NCBI GenBank assembly: GCA_963835135.1
Contig: CAWIEF010000001.1
Location: 1 to 64,000 of the forward strand
Direction: 5' to 3'
DNA length: 64,000 nucleotides
DNA from: JAVVHH01 sp963835135
GTDB taxonomy: Bacteria; Pseudomonadota; Alphaproteobacteria; Acetobacterales; Acetobacteraceae
The position numbers and the translations under genes were made by a program. Below the pieces are notes generated by a model. That model did not search any database and had not been told where the DNA came from. It saw only the letters and a list, made by a program, of their open reading frames with translations. This document shows, one piece after another, positions 37,381 to 45,855 of this stretch (position 1 is the stretch's first letter; the number at the start of each line of letters is the position of its first letter).

Positions 37381-38412
37381 CTACTTGACCCCCGCCGACG
37401 CGATGCCCTGAACGATGTGCCGCTGCAGGAACAGGAACACGACGGTGATCGGCAGCAGCGTCGCCACCGTCATCGACAGCACGTAATTCCATTGCGTCGT
37501 CAGCTCGCCCTGGAACGCGTTCAGCGCTAGAGGCAGCGTGAAGCTCTCGCTGCGGGTCAACACCACCATGGGCCAGAGAAAATCGTTCCAGCGCCACATC
37601 ACCGAGAAGATCGCGAGCACCGCCAGCGCCGGCGCCGAGAGCGGCAGCACGATGCGCCAGTAAATCCGCCATTCGCTGGCATTGTCCATCCGCGCGGCCT
37701 CGATCAGGTCGTCCGGCAGCGTCAGCATGTATTGCCGCAGCAGGAACACCCCGGTCGGCGTCGCCACCGCCGGCCAGATCACCCCCCAGAGGCTATCGAC
37801 CAGCCCGAGCTTCGCGGCGATCAGGTAGTTCGGCACCAGCACGATCGTCGGCGGCACCATCAGCGTCGCCAGAATCAGCAGGAACACAGGCTCGCGGCCG
37901 GGAAAGCGGAACTTCGACAGCCCGAACGCCGCCATCGAGTTGACCAGCAGCGTCAGCACCGTCGCCACCGCCGTGATGAACACACTGTTCCACAGGTAGC
38001 GCCCGAAGCTGAACCGCTCGAGCAACTCGGTGTAGTTCTCGGTCGCGGCGTGCAGCTGCATGACCCGCTCGCGGTCGCCGGCCGGGACGCGGACCACCGG
38101 GCCACCGGCAGCCGGGTCGACCATCTGCGCCTGCAGTCCGATGCGGCGCACCTCGGCCAGCGTTTTGCCGGCCTCCGGGCCCGCGGTGATCTTGAACAGC
38201 GGCAGCGGGTTGGCCGCGTTCGGCACGCTGGCCCGCGCCTGCTCCCAGGGCAGCAAGGTCGGCGGATAGACGTTCAGGCCGGCCGGGCTCTTGAACGACG
38301 ACGCCACCAGCCAGAGGATCGGCCCGAACATCACCAGCACGCCCAGCGCGAGATAGGCGTAGCAGGCCCAATCGGTCCAATCGCCCCGCCGCGCAGTGAG
38401 GAACTTACGCAC
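37381..38412 (-). CDS. CUT1-family sugar ABC permease (MalG-like)
   Basis: A 343-residue membrane protein with six helices. The EAA loop, EAARMDNASEWRIYWRIVLPL, is at the expected place near the C-terminal third. The stretch between helix 1 and helix 2 is long, about 95 residues (from SPAGLNVYPP to FSFGRYLWNS), and includes a beta-rich insertion with FKITAGPEAGK and VVRVPAGDRE; most MalG relatives have a much shorter periplasmic loop there. It works with the MalF-like permease, whose gene overlaps it by 8 bases. Confidence 0.88.
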   Translation of the reverse strand: MRKFLTARRGDWTDWACYAYLALGVLVMFGPILWLVASSFKSPAGLNVYPPTLLPWEQARASVPNAANPLPLFKITAGPEAGKTLAEVRRIGLQAQMVDPAAGGPVVRVPAGDRERVMQLHAATENYTELLERFSFGRYLWNSVFITAVATVLTLLVNSMAAFGLSKFRFPGREPVFLLILATLMVPPTIVLVPNYLIAAKLGLVDSLWGVIWPAVATPTGVFLLRQYMLTLPDDLIEAARMDNASEWRIYWRIVLPLSAPALAVLAIFSVMWRWNDFLWPMVVLTRSESFTLPLALNAFQGELTTQWNYVLSMTVATLLPITVVFLFLQRHIVQGIASAGVK

Positions 38413-39382
38413 GCGAGCGGCGCATCAGCGTGAGCTGCATCAGCGTGAGCACCATCAGCACGCCGGCCAACAGCAGGGACGCCGCCGAGGCGAGGCCATA
38501 TTGCCGCACCTGCTGCGCAAAGCCGGTGCTGTAGATGAACTGCACCAGATACGTCGTCGCACTCCCGGGGCCTCCGCCCGTCAGCACCCACACCTCGTCG
38601 AAGATCTGCACCGCCCGGATCAGCGCCAGCACCGCCACTACCAGCAGGCTCGGCATCAGCAGCGGCAGCGTGACCCGGCGGAACACCCGCCACGGCGGCG
38701 CCGCATCCATCGCCGCCGCCTCGTAGATGTCCGCCGGGATCGCCTGCAGCCCGGCGAGCAAAATCAGCGTGTAGAACCCCATATGCGCCCAGATGCTGAC
38801 GAACACCGTCCACAGGAACGCCCAGTTCGCCTCCAGCAGCCAGTTGACCGGCGTCAGACCCACCCCCTGCACCGCCGCGTTCAGCACCCCGTCCCGGGCC
38901 AGCACCCATTTCCAGATCAGCGCCACCACCACCGGCGAGAGCAGCACCGGATAGAACAGCGCCGCACGGAAGAACCCTCGCCCCCGGATCCTCTGGTTCA
39001 GCGCCAGCGCGGTCACCAGGCTGAACAAGACCATCAGCCCGACCTGCAGCGCCACGAATTTGAGCGTGTTCCACACCCCGAACCAGAACAGGTCGATCGT
39101 GCAGCTGGTGGGGTCCGTGTAGCTCTGGCAGGCCAGCAACTGCCCGAAATTGTCGCCACCGACATAGGGCCGCTGGCCCGGCAGCAGCCCGGTGCCGCCG
39201 GTCAGCGCATAGTAGATGTCGAACCCGATCGGTAGGAAGGTGAACAGGCTGAACACGACCAGGTTGGGCGTGACGAACAGCCATCCCATCCGCCCGCCGG
39301 CCAACCGCGCCTGCAACGACCGCAGCGGCCGCTCCGGCAGGTTCATCACCCCCGAATAGAGCGACCAGGCCGCGCCGCGCAT
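38405..39382 (-). CDS. CUT1-family sugar ABC permease (MalF/UgpA-like)
   Basis: A 325-residue permease with six predicted helices. The EAA motif reads EAAAMDAAPPWRVFRRVTLPLL. The N-terminal periplasmic loop contains a CQSYTDPTSC cysteine pair that could form a disulfide. It forms the channel with the MalG-like subunit. The start is ATG 39382 or the overlapping GTG 39385, which shares one base with the stop of the binding-protein gene. Confidence 0.88.
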   Translation of the reverse strand: MRGAAWSLYSGVMNLPERPLRSLQARLAGGRMGWLFVTPNLVVFSLFTFLPIGFDIYYALTGGTGLLPGQRPYVGGDNFGQLLACQSYTDPTSCTIDLFWFGVWNTLKFVALQVGLMVLFSLVTALALNQRIRGRGFFRAALFYPVLLSPVVVALIWKWVLARDGVLNAAVQGVGLTPVNWLLEANWAFLWTVFVSIWAHMGFYTLILLAGLQAIPADIYEAAAMDAAPPWRVFRRVTLPLLMPSLLVVAVLALIRAVQIFDEVWVLTGGGPGSATTYLVQFIYSTGFAQQVRQYGLASAASLLLAGVLMVLTLMQLTLMRRSRA

Positions 39383-39384
39383 CA

Positions 39385-40638
39385 CTACTTTTGGGCGGCA
39401 GCGAGGCGGCTGGCGATGTCCGACGCGATCCGCTCGTAGGCCTGGTCGAGCGAGATCTGGCCCGCGATCACCTGGCTCAGCCGATCCGCCGTCGCATCGA
39501 AGATCACCCGGTTGTAGCGATAGCCCTGCAGCTGGTAGGCGACCGGCGCCAGCGCCGTGGCCGACTGCGAGAACACCGCCATCGCCTGCTTGCCCGCCGG
39601 CGACAGATCATAGCTCAGCGCCGCCGATTGCAGCGCCACGTTCGCCGGCACGTTGACGGTCGCCTCCATCATCTTGCGATACACCGGCTCGGACGCGAGG
39701 TAGTCGAGGAAGGCCGCGACCTCCTTGGGGTTCTTGCTCGTCTTCAGCGCCACGTAGGCAGCCCCGCCCGGCATGCCGCTGCAGGCCGCCGGGCCGCACG
39801 GGTTCGGCACCGCTTGCCAATCGAAACCGTCGCCGATCTGCTTCTGCATGCGCGAGAGCTGCCAGCTGCCGGACAGGTAGGCGACGATCTTGCCGTTGGC
39901 GAACTCCTCGAACGCGTCGCGGTAGCCGCCGCCCGACGCCGCCCAGACGTCGCGGTCGGCAGTGCCGTCCGCGTTCCACGCCACGAACCGGTTGGCCGCC
40001 TGTTTGAAGCCGTCATCGACCACGGCCGGCTTGCCGTCGGCGAAATACTGGGCGCCGTAGGACACGGCCGGGCCGCCGAAGCGGTGGCCACTGCGGTCCC
40101 ATCCCATGCCGTATGGAACGCCCGTCGCCTTGGCCACCTTGCGCAGCGTCGCCGCCCACTCGTCCCATGTCGCCTTCGGCCCGGGCAGCGGCAGGTTGGC
40201 CTGCTCGAACAAGCTCGCGTTGACGTACAACCCGGTGATCGTGAGCTGGCTGAGCAGGCCGTAGATCCCGTGGTCACCCTGGTGCGGCCGCATCCAGGCC
40301 AGCGTGGCGCCGTAGTTCTGCTCCCAGTAGTCGCGGTCGGGCAGCATCGGACCGATGTCGAGCAGATACGGCGCCATCGTCCCGAAATCGGTCACGCGGG
40401 CGATGTCGGGGCCATTGCCCGCCGCCAACTGGACCGGAAGGCTCTCGAGGATCGTCTTGTAGGGCACCTGGTCCACGCTGATCGTGGTCCCCGCATGCGA
40501 CGCCGTGAACGATGTGGCGAGTTGGCGCAGCACATCGCATTCGTTGCCGTCGGCGTAACAGGTCACCCGCACCTCGGCGGCGTGCAGCGGCCCGGCAATG
40601 ACGAGCAATCCGAGCGCGAGCCGAGACAATCTCCCCAT
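39385..40638 (-). CDS. Sugar ABC transporter substrate-binding protein (family 1)
   Basis: A 417-residue periplasmic protein with a signal peptide (LSRLALGLLVIAG, cleavage after LHA). Features of family 1 binding proteins include GNGPDIARVTDFGTM, YGLLSQLTITGLYVN, and FANGKIVAYLSGSWQLSRM near the hinge. Four cysteines (CYADGNEC and PCGPAAC) could form two disulfides. The ligand cannot be read from sequence, but the operon ends in a sulfoquinovosidase-like gene. The ATG at 40638 has AGAGAG upstream; this is the first gene of the operon. Confidence 0.88.
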   Translation of the reverse strand: MGRLSRLALGLLVIAGPLHAAEVRVTCYADGNECDVLRQLATSFTASHAGTTISVDQVPYKTILESLPVQLAAGNGPDIARVTDFGTMAPYLLDIGPMLPDRDYWEQNYGATLAWMRPHQGDHGIYGLLSQLTITGLYVNASLFEQANLPLPGPKATWDEWAATLRKVAKATGVPYGMGWDRSGHRFGGPAVSYGAQYFADGKPAVVDDGFKQAANRFVAWNADGTADRDVWAASGGGYRDAFEEFANGKIVAYLSGSWQLSRMQKQIGDGFDWQAVPNPCGPAACSGMPGGAAYVALKTSKNPKEVAAFLDYLASEPVYRKMMEATVNVPANVALQSAALSYDLSPAGKQAMAVFSQSATALAPVAYQLQGYRYNRVIFDATADRLSQVIAGQISLDQAYERIASDIASRLAAAQK

Positions 40639-40812
40639 GGTGCCGCTCTCTTTTCGTTGCGGCCGAGACTGCCGCAAAGCGACCGGTCCGTAAAGCCGAC
40701 CCACGGCCCGACCCAGCGCGGCCGTCAACGGTCTGTAAACCTTTCCAGCCTAATCTCCCCTCGGGGACTGCACGATGACTTGGGGACGAACGGCGGGGTG
40801 ACCTGGGGCGAC

Positions 40813-42411
40813 ATGCAAGACCTCGTACGCAAGCGCGCCAGGCGGCGGTCGGTCCCAAGCACTTTGCTCGACCGGTATTCCGACCAGTTGGGCCTCATGT
40901 GCGAGCGGCAACTCGCCATGACAGCGTTGCGGGCCGCCAAGGAGCAGGCCGAGCGGCAAGCCGAGCAGGCCCGCATGGCCGCACGCGAGGCCATCGCGTC
41001 GAGCGATGCGCTCCGCGCCGAAATGAAGCATCGGCAGGAGGTGCAGTCGCGGCTGACACATCTTGCGACCCACGATCCACTGACCGGCCTGCCGAACCGC
41101 GCGCTCCTCTCCGAACGGCTGGCCAACGGGATCGAGACGGCGCGGACCAGCGGCCGCAGCCTCGCGCTGCTCTATCTCGACCTCGACCACTTCAAGGACG
41201 TGAACGACACGCTGGGACACGCTGCCGGCGACGCGCTGCTCCGGGTTGTGTCGGAGCGGCTGCGCTCCTGCCTGCGGGGAGACGCCATGGTGTCGCGCAT
41301 GGGCGGCGATGAGTTCGCGCTGTGGGTGCCCGATATCGATGCCGACGGAGCCTTGGCCCTTGCTCAACGGATCCGGACCCATCTTCTGGAACCGGTCACC
41401 CTGGTCGGCCACCGCGTCTTCGTCGGCGTCTCGATCGGCTGCACGCTCTGCCCCCAGGACGGCGACGATGTCGGCACGCTGCTGAGCAACGGTGACATCG
41501 CCATGTACCGGGCCAAGCAGGATGGCCGCAACTGCGTCCAGATGTTCGACAACGCGCTCGAGGCAGAGGTCCGGCGTCGCGCCTCGCTCGAGCAAGCGCT
41601 GCACGAAGCGGTGCCGCTCGATCAGGTGACGGTCGCCTATCAGCCGCAGATCGACCTCGTCAGCGGACGCCTGCTGGGGGTCGAGGCGCTGCTGCGCTGG
41701 ACCCATCCAGGCCATGGCGCCGTCTTTCCCGATGAATTCGTGCCGATCGCGGAGCGGTCCGGATTGATCAACAATCTCGGCGGCTGGATCCTCCACGAGA
41801 GCTGCCGCCAGGTGTTGGCCTGGTCGAACGCCGGCCTCGCGGACCTGCGCGTCGCGGTCAATCTGGCGACCGCGCAGTTCAAGGGCAGCGACGTCCCCCG
41901 GGTTGTGGCGCAGGCGCTGTCGGCCACCGGCCTCTGCCCGTCACGTCTCGAACTGGAGATCACCGAGACGGGCATCATGCAAGACATGCGCGACGCCATC
42001 GAAGTGCTGCGCGCTTTGGCCGCGTTGGGCGTGACCCTCGCCATCGACGATTTCGGGACCGGGTATTCGTCGCTGAGCTACCTGCGCAAGCTGCCCGTCG
42101 ACAAGATCAAGATCGATCGGTCGTTCGTCAGCGAGGTCGCGTTGGACGAGGATGCGGCTGCCGTCGCCACCGCCATGGTCGGCTTGGCCCACAGCCTGCG
42201 CCTGTCCGTCGTCGCCGAGGGTGTCGAGACGACCGAGCAGGCCGACTTCATGCGCTCGACGCGCTGCGAATACGGACAGGGCTTCCTGTTCGGCAGACCC
42301 ATGCCGGCTGCCGCGATGCAGGAGCGGCTGGCACGTCGCCAGCCGTTCTTCGAGCGTGCCGGGCCGTCGACCGACTTCGTTTCCCTCCCGACCCGGATCC
42401 ATGCCCGATGA
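40813..42411 (+). CDS. Diguanylate cyclase/phosphodiesterase with GGDEF and EAL domains
   Basis: A 532-residue cytoplasmic protein. An N-terminal helical/coiled-coil part (1-85) links to a GGDEF domain with an intact RMGGDEF (164-168). The usual RxxD inhibitory site before it is replaced by LRGD, so product inhibition is probably lost. The EAL domain is also intact: EALLRW (291-296), LEITE, DDFGTGYSS (412-420), KIDRSF and VVAEGVET. No transmembrane or PAS domain is present. It may make or degrade c-di-GMP. The start is ATG 40813, with GTG 40798 possible. It overlaps the next gene by 4 bases. Confidence 0.88.
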   Translation: MQDLVRKRARRRSVPSTLLDRYSDQLGLMCERQLAMTALRAAKEQAERQAEQARMAAREAIASSDALRAEMKHRQEVQSRLTHLATHDPLTGLPNRALLSERLANGIETARTSGRSLALLYLDLDHFKDVNDTLGHAAGDALLRVVSERLRSCLRGDAMVSRMGGDEFALWVPDIDADGALALAQRIRTHLLEPVTLVGHRVFVGVSIGCTLCPQDGDDVGTLLSNGDIAMYRAKQDGRNCVQMFDNALEAEVRRRASLEQALHEAVPLDQVTVAYQPQIDLVSGRLLGVEALLRWTHPGHGAVFPDEFVPIAERSGLINNLGGWILHESCRQVLAWSNAGLADLRVAVNLATAQFKGSDVPRVVAQALSATGLCPSRLELEITETGIMQDMRDAIEVLRALAALGVTLAIDDFGTGYSSLSYLRKLPVDKIKIDRSFVSEVALDEDAAAVATAMVGLAHSLRLSVVAEGVETTEQADFMRSTRCEYGQGFLFGRPMPAAAMQERLARRQPFFERAGPSTDFVSLPTRIHAR

Positions 42412-44039
42412 CCAAGCCCATACCGAGCGAGCAAGCGGTGATGCTGCCCACCGAGCTCATCGGCCCGAGCCGGATCGGCCGCGTCGTGTCCGTCTCGGGC
42501 GGCCGGGTCGTGGCAGTCCTCGATGCGGACGGCCAGGCCGATGCCTCGCTGCAGGTGGGCTCGCTGGTCAAGATCGCCCGCCCGGACGCCGTGGTGTTCG
42601 GCCTAGTGGAAGGGCTGACCATCCCGATGCTGCGCCATGACGACGCGGGCATCGAACCGCGCCTGGCGGAGATCTCCGTCGTAGGCGAAATCCCGGCCGG
42701 CGACGACGACCGCCTGTTCCGTCGCGGCGTGTCGAGCATGCCGGGACTGGACGATCCCGTGCAATCCGCGAGCAGCCTCGATACCGAGGCGGTCTTTGCC
42801 CGGTCGCGGCGTCAGACCATCAAGATCGGCACCATACAGCAGGACGCGACCGTCGCGGCCCACGTCAAGGTCGACGACCTGCTGGTGCGGCATTTTGCCA
42901 TTGTCGGCGCCACCGGAACCGGCAAGAGCTGTGCGCTCGCCCTGCTGCTGCAAGGGATCGTCAACGCCAACCCGAACGGACACATCCTCCTGCTCAACTC
43001 GCACGGCGAATACGGCACCGCCTTCGGCGAGCAGGCCGAACATCTCACCATCGACCGCTTGCGCCTGCCCCACTGGTTGCTCGAGTTCGACGAGCTGACC
43101 GAAATCTTGTTCGGCAACGAACAGCCCACGCTCGCGACCGAGATCTCGGTGCTTCGCCAGCTGGTGCTGAAGGCCCGGCTCGCCCACGCGAACGGCAAGT
43201 TCAACACGGCCAACGTCACCGTCGACACGCCGACCCCCTATACGATGGCCGAGCTCACCTACCAGCTCGACGCGGAAACCGGGCGGCTGAACAATCAATC
43301 GTCCCTCGGCCCGTTGCTCAAGCTGAAGGGAAGCCTGGCCGCGGTCCAGGGTGACCCGCGCTACGCCTTCATGTTTCCCAACGAGATCTTCCTCCTCGAC
43401 GATCTCGCCGCCATCCTGGGTCAACTCTTCCGGCTGCCCACCAGGGGCCGCCCGATCTGCCGGCTGGACCTCTCGGGCATCTCGAGCGAAATCCTCAACG
43501 TCGTCGTCGCGGTCGTCGCCCGCCTCGCCTTCAGCCTTGCGGTCTCCATCGGGCAGCGCACGCCGCTGCTGCTCGTCTGCGAGGAAGCCCATCGCTACGC
43601 CCCACAAGACGCAGCACTGGGCTTCGAGCCCGCCAAGCAAAGCCTGGCACGCATCGCCAAAGAGGGGCGCAAATACGGCATCAGCCTCGGCCTGCTGAGC
43701 CAGCGCCCTACGGAACTCGCGGTTTCCATTCTCTCGCAGTGCAGCACGGTCTTCGCGTTCCGTATGGTCAGCACCGCCGATCAGGACGTCATCCAGGCCG
43801 CGCTGCCGGACGCCTCCTCCGCCCTCGTCGGCTCGCTGCCGCTGCTCAGCAACGGGGAGGCCATCGTCGTGGGCGAAGGCGTGGCGGTGCCGATGCGCGT
43901 CCGCCTCAGCCCGCTCGAGCCAGACCGCCAACCGCGCAGCAACTCGGCGCGCTTCTCAGAGTCCTGGCAACAGGAGGAGCCGGACGAAAAGGTGCTGGAG
44001 CGCGTCGTCGACGTCTGGCGCGGCCGGGCGGTGGCCTAA
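42408..44039 (+). CDS. HerA-like hexameric ATPase (DUF87)
   Basis: A 543-residue ATPase. The N-terminal HAS-barrel-like beta part (15-100) is followed by a HerA/FtsK RecA core with Walker A GATGTGKS (167-174), Walker B LLLVCEEAH (Glu392-Glu393), and sensor/arginine-finger KEGRKYGISLGLLSQRP. HerA proteins translocate DNA, usually with the nuclease NurA; in other bacteria they serve defence or conjugation-like systems. No nurA gene is adjacent. Its ATG overlaps the stop of the c-di-GMP gene (ATGA), so the two are co-translated. Confidence 0.83.
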   Translation: MTKPIPSEQAVMLPTELIGPSRIGRVVSVSGGRVVAVLDADGQADASLQVGSLVKIARPDAVVFGLVEGLTIPMLRHDDAGIEPRLAEISVVGEIPAGDDDRLFRRGVSSMPGLDDPVQSASSLDTEAVFARSRRQTIKIGTIQQDATVAAHVKVDDLLVRHFAIVGATGTGKSCALALLLQGIVNANPNGHILLLNSHGEYGTAFGEQAEHLTIDRLRLPHWLLEFDELTEILFGNEQPTLATEISVLRQLVLKARLAHANGKFNTANVTVDTPTPYTMAELTYQLDAETGRLNNQSSLGPLLKLKGSLAAVQGDPRYAFMFPNEIFLLDDLAAILGQLFRLPTRGRPICRLDLSGISSEILNVVVAVVARLAFSLAVSIGQRTPLLLVCEEAHRYAPQDAALGFEPAKQSLARIAKEGRKYGISLGLLSQRPTELAVSILSQCSTVFAFRMVSTADQDVIQAALPDASSALVGSLPLLSNGEAIVVGEGVAVPMRVRLSPLEPDRQPRSNSARFSESWQQEEPDEKVLERVVDVWRGRAVA

Positions 44040-44083
44040 ACCCCACGTCTCCCGCTATACCCTCGGCGAGACGGCAAGGAACG

Positions 44084-44722
44084 ATGACGGATAGCACAGC
44101 GCCTCGCTTGGTCCTGCACTGGTCGCCCCGCTCGCCCTTCGTGCGAAAGGTGATGGTCGCGGCCATCGAGCTCGGCCTCGGCGACCGGATCGACCGCCGG
44201 CCCACCCTGGTCGCGATGGGAGCCCCGAATCTCGACCTTCTGTCCATCAATCCGCTTGGCCGGATCCCGACGCTGCTACTGGCCGACGGCACGGTTCTGG
44301 CCAATTCACTCCTGATCTGCGAGTATCTCGACTGGCTCGCCGGCGGCCACCGGCTGCTCCCGCAACCGGGACCGCTTCGCTGGGCGGAGCTGACCCGGCA
44401 CGCGCTGGCGAACGGCCTGCTGGAAAACCTGGTGCTGTGGCGCAACGAGCGTGACAAGCCGTCCCACGCGCAAACGCCTGCCTGGATCGACGCGTTCGGC
44501 ACCAAGGTAACCGGCACGCTGGCATGGTTCGAGCGCGCGTCGACCCACACGCCCCCTGGCCCGGCCGGCCTCGCGCACATCACCCTGGGCTGCGCGCTGT
44601 CCTACATCGATTTCCGCTTTGGTGCCCTCGACTGGCGCGGCACGCACCCGGCCCTGGCAGACTGGCACGCCACGTTCAGCACCCGCCCCTCCATGCGCGC
44701 CACCGAGGCCGTCGACGCCTGA
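44084..44722 (+). CDS. Glutathione S-transferase family protein
   Basis: A 212-residue protein. The N-terminal thioredoxin-like domain has WSPRSPFVRKVMVAAIELGL (Ser in the usual catalytic turn), NPLGRIPTLLLADGTVLANS with the cis-Pro, and SLLICEYLDWL. The helical C-terminal domain runs from about 90 to the end. It probably conjugates or reduces small electrophiles with glutathione; the substrate is unknown. The ATG has AAGGA 6 bases upstream. It lies 44 bases after the HerA-like gene. Confidence 0.85.
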   Translation: MTDSTAPRLVLHWSPRSPFVRKVMVAAIELGLGDRIDRRPTLVAMGAPNLDLLSINPLGRIPTLLLADGTVLANSLLICEYLDWLAGGHRLLPQPGPLRWAELTRHALANGLLENLVLWRNERDKPSHAQTPAWIDAFGTKVTGTLAWFERASTHTPPGPAGLAHITLGCALSYIDFRFGALDWRGTHPALADWHATFSTRPSMRATEAVDA

Positions 44723-44839
44723 CGGGTGTGTTAAGAGCAAATTTCCATTGGCGCTGGCCACGAGAGAAGTGAACTCTCCTCCGGACCTGAACTTCAGAAA
44801 TCCCGTTCATTGATCGCCAACGGCCCAAGCGCGACATTG

Positions 44840-45055
44840 ATGTTCATGGACACGGCCTCACACACTTCGGACTACGATGCGTTCGGCGACCCGGCCGCTC
44901 CCGTCCGGCCACGGTCCAGCGTTACCCGTCGCGCGCGCAACATGGCGGTCGCGGTGTTCTGGTCCGTTGCCCTGGTGCTGATCGCCGGCCGGGTTTACCA
45001 GCACAACCTCGCCGCAGCGTCGCACCAGCATCCGATGGACATGGCTTCCCGCTAG
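44840..45055 (+). CDS. Small single-pass membrane protein
   Basis: A predicted protein of about 71 residues with an acidic/polar N-terminus, an Arg-rich turn (TRRARN), and one helix AVAVFWSVALVLIAG, then a short His-rich tail. No family is recognised, and no clear ribosome site precedes ATG 44840 or 44846; a TTG at 44810 would lengthen it. The frame has the coding bias of its neighbours. Its stop overlaps the convergent SDR stop by 4 bases. Confidence 0.45.
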   Translation: MFMDTASHTSDYDAFGDPAAPVRPRSSVTRRARNMAVAVFWSVALVLIAGRVYQHNLAAASHQHPMDMASR

Positions 45056-45855
45056 CCCGGCCCGGCTGCCGTCAGCCCGCCGTCCACTACGATCTCCGTC
45101 CCCGTAACGTAGCGGGCCTCGTCCGACACCAGGAAGCGGACCGCGTAGGCGACGTCCCACGCATCGCCCATGCGCCCGATCGGCACCTGCCGGTTGCGGC
45201 TTTCGATTAGCGCCGTAGCATCGTTCGCCCCGAGTTGCGTCAGCAACCGCGCCTCCACGAGCGGCGTGTGCATCAGCCCGGGCACCACCGTGTTGCAGCG
45301 GATCCCGTCCTTGGCATGCGTCAGCGCCACCGACTTTGAGAACGCGATAATCCCCGCCTTGCTCGCCGTGTAGGCCACGTGCGAGCGCCCCGCGAGCACC
45401 CGCATTCCCGCCACCGACGAGAGGTTGACGATCGCGCCCGACCGCTGCGCCAGCATCGGCGGCAGCGCATATTTGCAGCCGAGGAACGCCGTCTTCAGAT
45501 TGAAGTCGATCTGGCGGTCCCAGACCGCCTCGCTCATGTCCACCGCCGATCCCGGATGCGACCCGCCGACGTTGTTGACCAGGATGTCGAGCCGGCCAAA
45601 CCGGTCGAGGCAGGCCTGAACGGCGCCCTCCACCTCGCCGGCAACCAGCATGTCGGCGAGCGCCGTCTCGCACGCCCCGCCCTCCCCGCGGATGATCTGC
45701 GCCGTCTCGCGCACCGCCTCGTCGACGATGTCGAGCAGGAACACCGAGGCCCCCTCGCGCGCCAGCAGCACCGCGGTCGCCTTGCCGTTGCCCCAGCCCG
45801 GCCCCACGCTCCCCGCCCCCGTCACGATCGCCACCTTATTGCTCAGACTAGCCAT
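45052..45855 (-). CDS. Short-chain dehydrogenase/reductase
   Basis: A 267-residue classical SDR. The N-terminal coenzyme loop is TGAGSVGPGWGNG, longer than the usual TGxxxGxG but seen in a subgroup. NNVGGSHPG, SSVAG and YTASK (Tyr162, Lys166) complete the active site. PGLMHTPLVEARL and VTGTEIVVDGG close the fold. The substrate is unknown. It overlaps the regulator gene by 8 bases and is therefore probably co-transcribed with it. Confidence 0.87.
   Translation of the reverse strand: MASLSNKVAIVTGAGSVGPGWGNGKATAVLLAREGASVFLLDIVDEAVRETAQIIRGEGGACETALADMLVAGEVEGAVQACLDRFGRLDILVNNVGGSHPGSAVDMSEAVWDRQIDFNLKTAFLGCKYALPPMLAQRSGAIVNLSSVAGMRVLAGRSHVAYTASKAGIIAFSKSVALTHAKDGIRCNTVVPGLMHTPLVEARLLTQLGANDATALIESRNRQVPIGRMGDAWDVAYAVRFLVSDEARYVTGTEIVVDGGLTAAGPG

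Noticed and set aside
39391..40812. Upstream part of the long plus-strand frame leading into the GGDEF-EAL gene
   Set aside because: It is antisense to the binding-protein gene, and its translation has no domain. The real start is near 40813 with a plausible ribosome site.
44761..44780. A GAGAG/CTCTC hairpin after the glutathione transferase gene as terminator
   Set aside because: The stem is only 5-6 bases with a 7-base loop and no T-run, so it is too weak to call.
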